Part shown: piece by piece, positions 33,521-46,015 of the stretch
Layout of the letters: each line of letters starts with the position of its first letter
Numbering within the stretch: position 1 is the stretch's first letter
Source of the DNA: Clarkia xantiana subsp. parviflora
Taxonomy: Eukaryota > Streptophyta > Magnoliopsida > Myrtales > Onagraceae
Assembly (NCBI GenBank): GCA_036873135.1
Contig: JAPTYO010000027.1
Span: forward strand, 825,195 to 889,194
DNA: 64,000 bases
Direction of reading: 5' to 3'
Made by a program: the position numbers and the translations under genes
The notes under the pieces: generated by a model
The model's database searches: none
Told to the model about the DNA's origin: nothing
What the model saw: only the letters and a program-made list of their open reading frames with translations

Positions 33521-35935
33521 GCTTGCCCCTCTTTGGGCGAATTCCCGTAGAACAAGTTCGAGGGGATTTGTCCAAAGACCAGTAAACACTAATTTTGGTT
33601 GGGAAGTATATCTTCTTTTGAGTCTTCGAATCTTCAAGGAAACTCCTGGCTTATTTCGGAAAGTGCAAAAAAGTAAAGCCTCTGTCGGCTGTGCCCCTGT
33701 TGGCGGTGCCTCTATTAGCGTGCCCTTGTTGGCGATGTAGAAAGTAGAACCTCTGTCGGCGGTGCCCCTGTTGGCAATGCTTCCATTGGTAGTGCGGAAA
33801 AGTAAAGCCTCGGTTGGCGGTGCCCCTGTTGGCGGTGCCTCCGTTGGCGGTGCAGAAAGTAAAGCCTCCAGTGGCGTGCAGAAAAGTAAAGCCTCCAGTG
33901 GCGTGCAGTAAATTAAAATCTTGATCGATGATGCCTCCAGTGGCGAGCGACAAGAAAAAGCCTTCAGTGGCGTGCAGTAAAGTAAACTCTTGATCGATGA
34001 TGGCTCCAGTGGCAAGCGACAAGAAAAAGCCTCTAGTGGCGTGCAATAAAGTAAAACCTTTGGTGATGATTGGTAACAGAAGACCTCTACGTCAGACAGT
34101 ACCAACAACCTCTGGTGACGCCTCTAGTGGCGAGTGGTAACGGAACAACCTCTACGTCAGACCGTACCGGAAAACCTCTGGTGATATCTCTGGTGGCGAA
34201 AGATCTCTACGTCAGACTGTACCGGAGAACCTTTGGTGATAACTCTAGTGGCGAGTGGTAACGGAAGACCTCTACGTCAGTCCGTACCGGAAAACCTCTG
34301 GTGATATCTCTAGTGGCGGAAGACCTCTACGTCAGACCGTACCGGAGACCCTTTGGCGATGCCTCTAGCGGCGTATGTCGGAGAAGTGCCTCTAGTGGCG
34401 TCCGTTGGAGAAGTGCCTCTAGTGGCGTGACTTGCGAAGGCTGAACACTAAGGCTTCGTTCGTTGGGGTTGACTCTCAGGAAGCTGGAAAACTTCAGATC
34501 CTAATGGTTGTGACTTGTAGGAACAGACTGTAACAGTCCTACTCATCATTTGAGTGGTGACTTGCGAGAACAGACTGTAACCGTCCCGCTTGCCGTGAAT
34601 TTGACTCGTAGGAACAGACTGTAACAGTCCTACTCATCCTTGAAATGCGACCTGCGAGAGCAGACTGTAACCGTCTCGCTTACCGTGAAGTTGACTCTGG
34701 AAGACGCTGCTTGTGCATGAGTGTTTGTCCCTAATTTTTGCCTAAATTGTGCATTGTGCGACAACCTAGCGAGATCTTTTTTCTTTTTTCTCTTTTTTCT
34801 TTTCTTTTTTTTTTCTTTTTTCTTTTTTCTTTTTCTTTTTCTTTTTCTTTTTCTTTTTCTTTTTCTCTCTTTTTTTGTTGAGAATTTCTCTTTTTTCTCT
34901 CCTTTTGCCACGGCCGAATGAGAGATTTCCGACCGTGCCCCTCAGTTTTTTTATTTTCTCTCCTTTTGCCATGATTGCAATTTCTGAATTTGCAACCATG
35001 CCCCTCATTTCCTGATTTTGCCTAGGCCGCCCTTTCGGGTTTTCAACCTAGCGGAAGCACTCTTTATTTGGTAGCCGATTAAACGGTGGCTGTGACCCGT
35101 ACTTTATTTTCCGCCTTGATGCGGGAGTATTTGTAGCCATTTGGAGGGTGACTGTGACCTTTTTTCTCACCGTTTTCAATGTTGCGGGAGCTCTTTTTGA
35201 TTGTAGCCATCTGGAAGGTGGCTGTGGCCCTTCATTCTTCGTCTCTGATCCGGGAAATACTCTTTGTATGTAACCATTTTGAGGGTGGTTGTGGCCCTTT
35301 CACTTAATATCCGCCATCGATAATCCGGGATCGCTCTTTTGACTGTAGCCGTTTGGAGGGACGACTGTGACCCTTTCTTTTATTTTCCCACCCTCACCGG
35401 GTTCGCGAGATCACTCTTTTTGTGTAGCCATTTTAAGGGTGGCTGTGGCCCTTTTTATTCTCCCGCCCTCACAGGGTTCGCGGGGTCACTCTTTTATTTG
35501 TAGCCGTTTGGAGGGTGGCTGTGGCCCTTTCACCTATTTCCCGCTTTGATGTTGTAGGAGCGCTCTTTATCTGTAGACATTTGAAGGGTGGCTGTGGCCC
35601 TTTCTTTGTAGTCGTTTTAGGGACGACTGTGACCCTTAGTTGATTTAGGGACAACTGTGACCCTTTTATTCACTGCTCTCACAAAATATGTATGAGCACT
35701 CTCTTTATTTGTATCGGTAGCCAATTAAAGGGCGGCTGTGACCCTAAAGAAAATGATTTATTTTTTTTTTTTCGCTTTTTTGTTTTTTTTGTTTTTTTTT
35801 TTGAAAACGAAAATTTAACGAAAATAATCAACAATAATTATGTACATGCCCTTAGTGGCAAATATGAAATTTCTAATTCAAAAAATCTTCTAGAGAAGGA
35901 CTCAGTTGATTGAGTCAAAATATGTCGATCGTGTC
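33521..35935 (-). other. F2 internal region, left part: tandem arrays and pyrimidine tract
   Basis: 33521-33537 is the polypurine tract. 33660-34440 holds the same three tandem families as F1 (gtcggcggtgcccctgttgg; cctccagtggcgtgca; cctctacgtcagac), more degenerate. 34510-34690 repeats aacagactgtaac.gtcc.gctt. 34775-34885 is a T/C tract with (cttttt)n. 35040-35760 repeats the gtagcc...ggctgtggcccttt unit. No gene. Confidence 0.8.
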
Positions 35936-36684
35936 TGATGGATAAATGTCCAATTCGGGTTCGTGTTTACATTTCGGGCCTCGTAAACTTGTCGAAAATT
36001 ACATCTCGGTTTAAAAACATATCCCACGGTATCAAAACGGTCTGGAAGCTCCTTTACGCGCGTCCGGGTTGCTTGCAATCCCGACCTCGCCGAATTGCCC
36101 AAATTCGACGAGGTCCGGATTACCTTACGGGTATCGCGCGACTACCGTATCCGCGATTACCGTTGCGTGTAGAGAAGTCAAGTTCGCACATTACCAATAT
36201 GGATGACGGTTACCGCATGATCTTGAACCGTCATCAAACCGCTTTAAAACCGGGTCCGGTCCCAAGAAAGCCTATAAATAGGAGGTCTTGGCCACCCATT
36301 TTAACACATTCTCTCATTTGCCCAACTTTGGTATTTTGAGCTTCGACTTCTCTCTAGAAATTCTCTCTCTCTAGAAATTACCTTTTTGCCACTATAGTGA
36401 CTTAAGCGTCGGAGAGGGCTCCACTAGCACCACCCCCCCCCCCTCTCCGTGCTAGCATTGGTCCTTAGAGCAGGATCCGACGTTTGGGACACAACCGAGT
36501 CACATCCATACCGAGTCACATCCGTACCGAGTCACATCCGTACCGAGTCACAGCCAATCCGAGACACAATCCTCACACGGGAGCAAGTCTGAACACTCGT
36601 CAGTGGCCCAACCTCCGACGGAAGGGTTACAGCCCGCACAACCACAGACGCATCCTCACGACCTTGTTCAATCCGGACGCAACA
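35936..36684 (+). repeat. 5' LTR of C
   Basis: 749 bp, TGATGGATAA...GACGCAACA. TATAAATA at 36273-36280; C-rich-loop hairpin at 36424-36455 (CTAGCAC/GTGCTAG); four copies of a 16-bp word (cgagtcacatccgtac) at about 36490-36555. A long inverted repeat built on ggacctcg/cgaggtcc lies at about 36076-36120. Confidence 0.93.
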
Positions 36685-36685
36685 C

Positions 36686-36700
36686 TGGCGCCGTCTACAT
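36686..36700 (+). promoter_or_regulatory. Primer binding site of C
   Basis: TGGCGCCGTCTACAT, one base after the LTR. Its first 11 bases are identical to the PBS of A and B. Confidence 0.75.
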
Positions 36701-36735
36701 GATTCGAACAAACAAGCTACCATACCGCAGAAGTC

Positions 36736-38446
36736 ATGGCGAGTGATCACAACCCTCCCGACGAGGTGAAAAACCCAAGGAAAAGGCCTGGACGTCCCAA
36801 GAAGTCCCCGGCAAACAAAAGAACAGGAGGCCAAGCTCCAGCTGGGAGCCAGTCGGGACCCTCCCACATTCCAAGAGCTACTTCCGTAGCTTCATCCATA
36901 CCGACTGGCAATGTGCCCAATGCACAGCACAGAGAGCCAAAAGACAAACACCACGCACATCCACCTGGTTTTGAGCCAGAAATGCACGAGGATGAATCCC
37001 AAACGGAGATGCCGCAAGGCGAACAAAGACCGGGGGCAAACCCGATGCCCACCGTTACTCCAGCAATGATGGCAGCGCTGGAAGAGTTACTCGCATTCCG
37101 CGAGTCTCTAAAAAACCAAGGATACGCAGCTCAGCCACCTCCGGCCAACCAACAGTATGTTGCGCCAGCAAGAGAGATGTCGCAAGACACTACTCGCTAT
37201 GGAAATCCCTTCCAGGGCGAACACCAACAAGCAAGATATGAACCTGCACGGTCATACACTCCTTTCCAAGGAGCCCAACAGTGGAGGAACTAAAGGCAAC
37301 CCCCATTCTACCACCCACAGCAACCAACAAGAGACGAACCTTGTCAGGCCACAAGCAGGGATCAATCTGACATCTACCGCAACAATGGTCAGCAAAATCC
37401 TTCAACAGGTTATGCTGAACCGGTAAAAGGATTTACCGCCGAGATGTTAGAAGAAATGGTGGAGAAGAAGATGAAGGAGGCAAAAATGAAAGGAATGCCG
37501 CTCTTGAAGAAAGGGCGTCTCACCCATTCGCTGACCATTTGGTGAACAGTCGCGTCCCAGACGCACTGTATCGAATTGGAGGTGACCCCTACCGTGGAAA
37601 AGGAGACCCAATTGAACATGTGCAAAAGCACGAGGCCTCTCTGCTAGGCAGAACAAAGAACCCGCATCATTTCGCAATGACGTTTTCACAAACTCTTGCC
37701 GGATCTGCAGCGCACTGGTTCTTCTCACTGCCATGCGGAAGTATTACTTCATGGGCGGACCTAAAGGCCAAGTTCATTCAGCGGTACATGGGCGAGCACA
37801 CGTTGTTAAAAGGGGCAAACACTTTGGACGACGTCCAACAACAAAACGAAGAGTCCCTGGCCGACTACTACGTCCGCTTCAATCAGAACATTTCTGACAT
37901 TCAGGGGAACCTGACCGAAGGAGAAATCGTTCGAGCATTCATTCGAAATCTCGGACGAAGAGGCAATGCCCTAGCTGAGAAAATGGCAAAGCGCCCAGCG
38001 GAATCCATGGAAGAATTAGAAGCAAGAGTCAAGGAGTACATAGACCTTGAAAGGTTCAAAAGGCAGAACAAGGAAAAATCGCTGCAGCAAAGGCGAAAGA
38101 TAATCCAAAGCAGAACCAACCAAAACCACATTCAAGTGGTCAACAAGGAAGACATTGGCAACCTCAGCCAAAAAGACCTTTCCAAGGGGAGTTCCAGAAG
38201 CCAAAGGAAATAAACCTTGCCGACTGCATCCCTCTGAATGCCCCGCTGTCTGTAATTTTGAAAGAAATGAAAGACGCGAATATGTGGAAGGAGCCAAACA
38301 ACTTCAGGAAAGGCCTATTGGGAAGAGACAAGGACAAGTGGTGTGAAAACCACGAAGTCTTCGGCCATGAGACCGATAGCTGCGTCAGTCTACGCTTCCG
38401 AATCAACAACTTTGTCCTCAAGGGCGAGTTGAAGCAATTTGTTGAT
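36736..38446 (+). pseudogene. Element C gag, part before the B insertion
   Basis: Sense gag starting MASDHNPPDE at 36736. The first frame ends at 37291-37293 in TAA, where CAA (Gln) would keep it open. A frameshift near 37515 and another near 38200 follow. The capsid core (SRVPDALYRI, GDPIEHVQKHE, ESLADYYVRF) lies at 37540-38050, and the zinc knuckle WCENHEVFGHETDSC at 38339-38383. Element B interrupts it right after KQFVD at 38442-38446; the frame resumes at 46698 beyond B. The particle protein of this copy is dead. Confidence 0.88.
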
Positions 38447-39128
38447 TGTTGGATCACGGTGGAACTCCGGTACGGACTTTGACGGCAATCCTAGCTCCTT
38501 TGCTCCACGCAATCCTGCAAGAGGGGATAGACCGGGCGGTGACCCAGAATCCCTCTCCGATGCTTAAATGAGTATCTCGTATGACTGGCAAGCAGTAATC
38601 TCAAAGTGTATTGAATTTAACGTAAGTCTTCTGAGGTGATCTCCTGCCCTTTTATAGGCAAAGAGATGCCTCAGGTACCTGGCGAACCGTTGGGGGTGGT
38701 TAGCCCGTATCCCGCGTATCTCGGATGTGATCTCGCGTATCTCAGCCATGCCCCGCGTATCTCGGCCACGCTCCGTGTATCTTAACCACGTTCCGCGTAT
38801 CTCGGCCACGCCCCGCGTATCTTGGCCTTATCCTCTGATAACGAGTCCCGACTTCTGTCGGGGACTCCAGAGTTGTTTCGTTGTGTCACCGCTCGGGGCC
38901 CCTCGTCATCGTGACAGGGCCAATCATTCTCAGGGATTCATCATCGGGGCCTACTTAAAGGCTTCTCATCGGGAGCTTCTAGCTCAGCTGTCGGGACCTT
39001 GCCTCGTCGGGACTCCCTTCGTCAGGACCCTTCTCCTTAGGTCATCTTGACCTTCATTTTGGGCCTGGTAGGCCTGTTTGCCGTTTCCTCCCCGTTAAAG
39101 GGCCTAACGGTCATAGCGGAACCCATCA
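38447..39128 (-). repeat. 3' LTR of B (left)
   Basis: 682 bp, tgttggatca...acccatca, of the same LTR family as A. It contains the cgtatctcggccacg repeats. Confidence 0.95.
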
Positions 39129-39540
39129 TTTGCCCCCAAGACACGAGGGACTTATAGTTCGTCGTGTCTTTCAACTCCCGACCTCCCGATATCAGTATCA
39201 GAGGCTTTTCTCTTGACAAAATTCCTTGACACGGATCTTCTCGTCCGCGATTCCTCGATACTTCGAGGATAGCCACAAAATCCGAGAAGACTCCTCCAAT
39301 ATTCCTTGATAATCGATTCTTCACCGGCTAACCTCCAAGAGTCCGATCTTCCCGCGGTCAATCTTCCAGGATCCGATCATTTTGCTGCGGAGCCTTCGGC
39401 CTCAGACCTCGTGGACCCTGCTCCCCTCGACGCTGCCAAGGATCAAGTTCAATCGCTTTATTTTCAAATCCTTGTAATTTCCTTTTGTTATTGTGAACCT
39501 CTTGGATCTTTATAATATCAATCTCTTTTGACTCCGATTA
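39129..39540. other. Polypurine tract and scar of the deleted antisense gene in B
   Basis: Minus-strand polypurine tract at 39129-39141 (CTTGGGGGCAAA). Then a short stretch matches the start (gagggactt.tagttcgtcgtgtctt) and end (gctgccaaggatcaag; ccttgta) of the antisense region of A. About 3 kb of antisense gene is missing between them. Confidence 0.7.
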
Positions 39541-40731
39541 TCGCTGCACCACCTAAGGTGAATTACCCACACCACTTAAGGCGAAACCACGCCACTTAAG
39601 GCGACTTAATCTCGTTCACCACTTAAGGCGACTTGATCTCGTGCACCACTTAAGGCGACTTAACATCGTGCACCACTTAAGGCGACTTAACCTCGTTCAC
39701 CACTTAAGGCGACTTGACATCGTGCACCACTAAAGGCGACTTAACATCGTGCACCACTGAAGGTGACTTAACATCGTGCACCACTTAAGGCGACTTCTCA
39801 ACTTGCGCCACTTAAGGCGACTTAATATCGTGCACCACTAAAGGCGACTTTACGTCGTGCACCACTTAAGGCGACTTCTCAACTTGCGCCACTTAAGGCG
39901 ACTTAATATCGTGCACCACTAAAGGCGACTTTACGTCGTGCACCACTTAAGGCGACTTCTCAACTTGCGCCACTTAAGGCGACTTAATATCGTGCACCAC
40001 TAAAGGCGACTTTATGTTGTGCACCACTTAAGGCGACTTCTCAACTTGCGCCACTTAAGGCGACTTAATATCGTGCACCACTGAAGGCGACTTCTTGATA
40101 CTTAGAATAAATTTAAGGATCGTGCACCACTCAAGACGACTTAGTATCGTGCACCACTCAAGGCGACTTTTTGATACTTAGAATAAATCTAAGGATCGCG
40201 CACCACTCAAGGCGACTTTTCAACTTGCGCCACTTAAGGCGACTTAATATCGTGCACCACTGAAGGCGACTTTACATCGTGCACCACTTAAGGCGACTTT
40301 TCAACTTGCGCCACTTAAGGCGACTTAATATCGTGCACCACTGAAGGCGACTTTACATCGTGCACCACTTAAGGCGACTTTTCAACTTGCGCCACTTAAG
40401 GCGACTTAATATCGTGCACCACTGAAGGCGACTTTACATTGTGCACCACTTAAGGCGACTTGTCAGTACTTAGAATAAATCTAAGAATGGTGCACCACTT
40501 AAGGCGACTTTTCTCGTGCACCACTCAAGGCGACTTTCTCGTGCACCACTCAAGGCGACTTTACGTTGTGCACCACTTAAGGCGACTTCTCAACTTGCGC
40601 CACTTAAGGCGACTTAATATCGTGCACCACTGAAGGCGGCTTTACATCGTGCACCACTTAAGGCGACTTTTCAACTTGCGCCACTTAAGGCGACTTAATA
40701 TCGTGCACCAGTGAAGGCAACTTTTCTTCAG
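39541..40731. repeat. 26-27-bp tandem array of B with higher-order period
   Basis: gtgcaccacttaaggcgact units, more than 40. Stretches show a higher-order repeat of about 80 bp (ctcaacttgcgccacttaagg...). The hairpin insert acttagaataaatctaag occurs three times. The same family as in A. Confidence 0.9.
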
Positions 40732-40737
40732 GCATGG

Positions 40738-41809
40738 TGTTTCTTCAAGTGTTCGCCACTAAGAGAATGCTTTAATACTCTGCCATCGAGGTCTTCCAAC
40801 TTGTATGCATTTGGAGTCGGCATCCCCACGACCTTATAAGGTCCTTCCCATTTTGGTGACATCTTGCTGATTCGATCCAAAAGGGCGAACTCGTTGCGAC
40901 GCCAAACCAGCTTCCTGACGAAGAATTGTCGGGACTTAACTCGCCGGTTGTAATACCTGGCTGTCGCCAAACGCATTCGAGCCTGGACTTCATCGGCTTC
41001 CCGCCTCTTCTCTTCGTGCAAGTCCCAGTCCAAAAGTCTCATTTCATCGTTCGTAAAAGGCTCGTAATATCTCATCCGATGGGATGCCACGGCTACCTCC
41101 ACGGGAGCAACAGCCTCCGTGCCATAAACAAGGCCAAACGGAGTCTCCCCAGTTGATCGTTTGGGTGTCGTTCTAGCAGCCCAAAGCACGTTTTCCAGCT
41201 CGTTCAGCCATTTTCCCTTCAAGGCATAGACCCTTTTCTTCAGGCCATCCATCACGATTTTGTTGGCCGATTCCACCTGGCCATTGAGCATGGCGGACAG
41301 AGGCTGTTCGATGCTCGATGTTCAATTCCTCTAGATACTCACTCACCTGAGACCCGTTTAAACGGTGGACCATTGCCGCTGATCACCACCTTAGGAATCC
41401 CGTATCTGGACACAATATGGGTCTGGAGGAACTTGACGATCTGGTTCCCCGTCGTTCTGGCCAACGCTTTTGCCTCTATCCATTTCGAAAAATAATCGAT
41501 AGCTACAAGTAAATACTTACATTGACCTTGTGCTTGTGGAAGAGGTCCCACCAAGTCGATGCCCCACTGCGCGAAGGGCCACGCGCTCTTGATGGATGTC
41601 AGATTAGCAGCCGGAGCCACGATACTCGGGGCGTACCTCTGGCACGCGTCGCAGGATCGGACCATCGCCGTCGCTTCTTTGTTCATCGTGGGCCAATAAT
41701 AGCCCAAATTCAGCACTTTCCTCATGATGGATCGGGCCCCTTCATGGCAAGCCGCGACCCTTCGTGCACCTCCTTCAGAATCCGATTGGTGTCGGGTTCT
41801 GCCACACAC
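40738..41809 (-). pseudogene. Integrase of B, frameshifted
   Basis: Minus-strand integrase in three frames. The zinc-binding end and core (CDACQRYAPS, WGIDLVGPLP, IDYFSKWIEA, GIPKVVISGNGPPF) run 41800-41350. A one-base insertion near 41358 shifts the frame, and another shift lies near 41290. The C-terminal part (QVESANKIVMDGLKKR, ARTTPKRSTGETPF, SPKWEGPYKV) runs 41290-40738. A frameshift near 41740 separates it from the RNase H end. The core acidic residues have counterparts (D of GIDLVGP, the glutamate of QVESANK), but the second catalytic aspartate position reads GNGPP instead of the SDNGPP seen in A. Confidence 0.85.
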
Positions 41810-44640
41810 TTCAAGTACGGAGTCGAGAACCAGCCCTTCTTGTATAGCTGATTGTCCAGCATTACATAATTGGCCGCGATTCGACGTATCCTGTCCGCTG
41901 CTACTTGATCATCGGGGACTGCCCCCGTAGTCAGGTACGCGACTATCGGGGTCATCCAAGTTGGCTCCTCTTCCGATCTTGCTTCAATGGCGCACACCTG
42001 TGTTGGGTCGATGTTTGATAAGATCACCTTTTCTAAGAAGTGTACCTTCCGACTTTCTCCCAAGGGTGCCCCCAAGGCAAATTTGCTCAAGGCGTCTGCT
42101 TCTACGTTTTCCTCCCTCGGGATTGCCTCGATGTCGAAGCTTTTAAAGCTCTCCTTCAAGGTTTGTACCTCTCGTAGATACTTCTTCATTATCGGACTCC
42201 TAGCTTCGTATCGCCCTAGGACCAGGTTTACGATTAAAGCTGCGTCACACTTCACTCTTAAGTGATCGACCCCCGTGCCTCTAGCAATTTTCAGGACCGT
42301 GATGAGAGCCTCATACTCCGCTTCGTTGTTTGTGGCCTTGAATGTTAAAGCCAAGGCGTATCAGAGCGGTTCACCTTCACCCGGTGGTATCAACAAAAAG
42401 CCCGCTCCTGATCCGTCCGAACTCGCGGAGCCATCCGTGTACATCTCCCAGGTATTTTCCTTGTTTGGCTGTTTTGATTGCTCTGCCCTCTCTAGTTGTT
42501 CTTCTATCGGGACCTCCATGGTTGCCCCCTCTACAGGGCCCGCATCTTCCAGATCGGGGGCTGTAGATTCTGCTATAAAATCCGCCAACGCCTGGCCCTT
42601 AATTGCCGTTCTTGGAGCAAAGTGTATCCGAAACTCACTAAGCTCTACTGCCCATTTCACTATTCTTCCCGACGCATCCGGTCGGTTCAAAAAATGCTTC
42701 AAAGGCTGGTTTGTCAGCACAGTGATCTCGTGTGCGTGGAAATAAGGCCTTAGCTTCCGAGCAGTAATAATCAACGCAAAGAGGTACTTCTCAACGGCGG
42801 GATAGTTCAATTCAGATTTGGCAAATGCCTTGCTTACATAATAGACGGGGACTTGATTACCCTCGACAATCTTTACTAACACAGAGCTAATGGCAAATTC
42901 AGAAACAGCCAAATAAAGGTAGAGCGGCTCGCCTGGAACCGGTTTCGCCAACGGCGGGAGGGTGCGAAGGTGCTGCTTGAGTGCTTGGAACGCCTCTTCA
43001 CACTTGGCGGTCCATTCAAATTTCTTGTTGGCCCTCAGGACTTCAAAAAATGGCATTGATCGGTCGCTGGCTTTGGATAAGAAGCGATTCATTGCAGCTA
43101 GTCGGCCATTCAGCACTTGTACCTCCCGATGGTTTATCGGAGACTGCATCTCCTCAATTGCCCTCAGCTTCTCAGGATTCACTTCAATTCCTCTTTGACT
43201 TACCATGAAGCCCAAAAACTTCCCTGAGTGGACTCCGAAGGCGCATTTCGTCGGGTTTAAGCGAACTTGGTGGAGTCTCATCCGCTCAAATGCCATGGTT
43301 AGGTTGTGCATATGATCCTCGGCTTGTCGGGACTTCACCAGCATATCGTCCACGTAAGCTTCCATGGTTTCTCCCAGCATATCTCCAAACAGCTTGTTCA
43401 CCATCCGTTGGTAGGTGGCCCCAGCATTGATCAACCCGAAAGGCATGACGTCGTAGTGATAGATGTCACTGTCTGCGTAGAATGCTGTGTGGGGGGCGTC
43501 TTCCTTGGCCATCTTGATTTGGTTGTAGCCTGAATACGCGTCCATGAAACTCAACAGTTCGTGTCCCGACGTGGCATCCACCAACTGATCGATTCTCAAG
43601 TCGCGGAAGTCCACACACATTCGCCATTTCCCGTTGGTCTTCTTCACCAGCACTGGGTTGGCAACCCAAGTCTGAAATCGGAGCTCCTTAATGAACCCAG
43701 CATCGAGCAACCTGCCCACCTCCTGCTGGATCGCGATCTTCTTGTCCGTGCCCATCGGACGCCTTTTCTGCGTGATAGGCTTGATCGCGGGGTCTATCTT
43801 CAGCTCGTGTACGATCACATCAGGGCTGATTCCTGGCATATCGCTCGGGGACCAGGCAAACAGCTCCTTGAACTCCTTCAATAATTCAATTAATTTCTGG
43901 GCTGTCTCTTCAGTCAGGGCAGACCCGATTTTCACCTTCCTCTGGGGTCCGTCGATCTCAACTTCTTTCAGATCTTCTACGGGGGCGGGACGCCCAAACT
44001 CTTCTCTAGGATATGTGTCTGTCTGAAGGACAGTCATGGCCTCTCGTCTCCTCCTTCGGGTGGCGTTAACATAACATTTTCGAGAAGCCACCTGGTCACC
44101 CTTAACCTCTCCGACTCCGTGGTCGGTCGGGAACTTCATCTTCTGGTGCACCGTCGAGGCAACCGCCATCAGGGGGTTAATGGTGGTTCTTCCGATGATC
44201 GCGTTGTAGGTCCCCGCAGAATCGACTACCACAAACTCCACGTTCCTTCTTTCTGATTTCCACCCGCTACCAAACTCCACTGGTAAGGTGATTACTCCTA
44301 GCGGATAGGAGGTTGAGCCAGAGAATCCGACCATCGGGAAGTTTGCCTCCTTTAGATCTTTCTTCGTCTTCCCCATAGCCTCCAGCGCGTCCATGAATAG
44401 GATGTCGGAGGAGCTTCCCCCGTCGATTAGAATTCTCTTCATTTCGAAACCGTCTACATCCAAGGTTACCACCAAGGCATCGCCATGCGGAGTGTCCACG
44501 CCTATAAGGTCTTCCGACGAAAAGGAGATTACCATCTCTTCTTTCAAGGTCCAGGATCGGGACCTCTTACCCAGCACCACCGCCGTAGGAATTCTAGAAG
44601 CATAGACTTCTCGGGCGGATGAAGTATCTCCTCCAGCAGC
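41740..44640 (-). pseudogene. pol: Protease-RT-RNase H-second RNase H of B
   Basis: Long minus-strand frame from the protease (INVIHGG relic, DGGSSSDIL, YNAIIGRTTINP) through RT (FRDLRIDQLVDATSGHE, DAYSGYNQIKM, FGLINAGATYQRM, AYVDDMLVKS) and the first RNase H (LAVSEFAISSVLV, LRPYFHAHEITVLTNQPL) to the archaeal-type second RNase H (YTDGSASSDGSGAGF). An in-frame TGA at 42363-42361 interrupts the second RNase H. The frame then continues with ATNNEAEYEALI and AIPREENVEADALSKF to about 41740. The RT catalytic YVDD is intact. This is the best preserved polymerase in the window, but the stop and the missing gag make the copy non-autonomous. Confidence 0.9.
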
Positions 44641-45980
44641 AAATCCTCCGTGCGAGCACCGGACGATTCTGGATCGGTTCTCTTCTTCTTTGGGGACCGG
44701 TCGCGGGACCGGGAACGGGACCGCGATCGGGACCGAGAGCGAGATCGACACCGCTTATCCCCGAAAAATTCTTTGAGCTTCCCCTTCTGGATCAGCTTTT
44801 CGATTCCTTCTTCAGTTCTCGACAGTGGTTGGTGTCGTGACCATTTGCGCGGTGAAATCGGCAGTAGCGACCCGTACGAGATCCCAATAATTCTCCATCC
44901 TTCTTTGGAGGGTACCTGGAGATACCTTGTCGTTCCATGACTGTCAGCACTTCCGCCATGGAGCAGTTGAGAGGAATGTCGAGATCCTCCCGCTTATCCT
45001 TCCTTGAAGAACGCCTATCGTCCCTCCGATCCGGACGGCCTCGATTCTTGCTACTGTCGGGTTTACCCTTTGACTTACGATCGTCAAAAGGTTTAACCGA
45101 CTGCTTTCCTTTGTTCGACTTTGGGGGCTCCAGTTCTCCCGCGGCTATCTTCGACTCCTGGACATCGATCTGCCGTTTTACCCTCTTCTGTAATGCCTGC
45201 CTGGGGGAAGACTAAAGAACTAGGCCAGGGCTCTTTCTCCAAGTGTGTTCGGGAACAGTGTACACACTATGTCTTCACTCGGGGCTCTTCCCAGACACGC
45301 CATGAGGTGCTTCTGGACATGGCGAACTGGATCTCCTTCGCCATCATACTCCTTTATCGTGGGGATGCCTAGCCCAGGCGGGGCTAGGGTGTCGATAAGT
45401 CGGGGGACGAAGGGATGAGTGGATCGATCCCTTAGCTCCGACACCAGCGGCTTCTGCTCTCCCATACAGATGTTCACGATCTTTACCACCTGGTCGGGAG
45501 TGATGGGGCCATTCAGGGGAATGGTCCTGTGCTGTACTGGTCCTGGCCCATCAACCACGAACCTCTCCGGTTGCCCTACCTCTGTCCTGGCCTCGGGGCG
45601 GGGCTTCCTGTGCGTTCCGACCCTCTGTTGGTGGGGCCACTTCCTCCAACGGGGGCATCTCCTCCTGCCTCCTTGCAGCCTCTCTCCGATCCAAGAGAGC
45701 CTCCACGGCTGCCAAGAACATGGGCATGGCCTCCGCCACGGCCCTTGTCAAGTCTGTAGCTGGGGGGGCCTCCTGCCCCCTGTTGCCCTGGTGCTGAGGA
45801 GCAACATCTTCGGGATCTCCATTGTGCCCCCCTGTCTGGGAGAGCTCAGCCGGGGGATGGTTCTGGTTTTCCTCCTGTTCCGGTAATGAATCCAGATTCG
45901 TTGCAGCGGGGTTACGGGAACCACCGGATTGTCCCTGTCTTCTGTGCTTGCCAGCCGCCATTGATCGAGTAGAAGGCATA
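44641..45980 (-). pseudogene. gag: Gag of B, destroyed by deletions
   Basis: Starts MPSTRSMAAG near 45980 like A. Compared with A it has an 8-bp deletion near 45570, a TAG in place of the Trp codon of LTWFF near 45215, and a deletion of about 280 bp of the capsid core near 45197. It also has a one-base change near 44805 and a 25-bp deletion near 44650. The RS-dipeptide run survives. No capsid can be made. Confidence 0.88.
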
Positions 45981-45998
45981 TCAGCTTTTTGTTTGCTT

Positions 45999-46015
45999 CC
46001 CACAGACGGCGCCAA
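45999..46015 (-). promoter_or_regulatory. Primer binding site of B
   Basis: TTGGCGCCGTCTGTGGG on the minus strand, identical to A. Confidence 0.75.

Noticed and set aside
34630..34921. Lys/Arg-rich and Phe/Leu-rich ORFs
   Set aside because: Translations of the polypyrimidine tract (cttttt)n.
39541..40731. Regularly spaced repeats that could suggest a CRISPR array
   Set aside because: Units are head-to-tail tandem copies with no unique spacers, in a plant retrotransposon.
42275..45886. Plus-strand ORFs opposite the pol of B
   Set aside because: Shadows of the minus-strand pol/gag frame; no independent domain.
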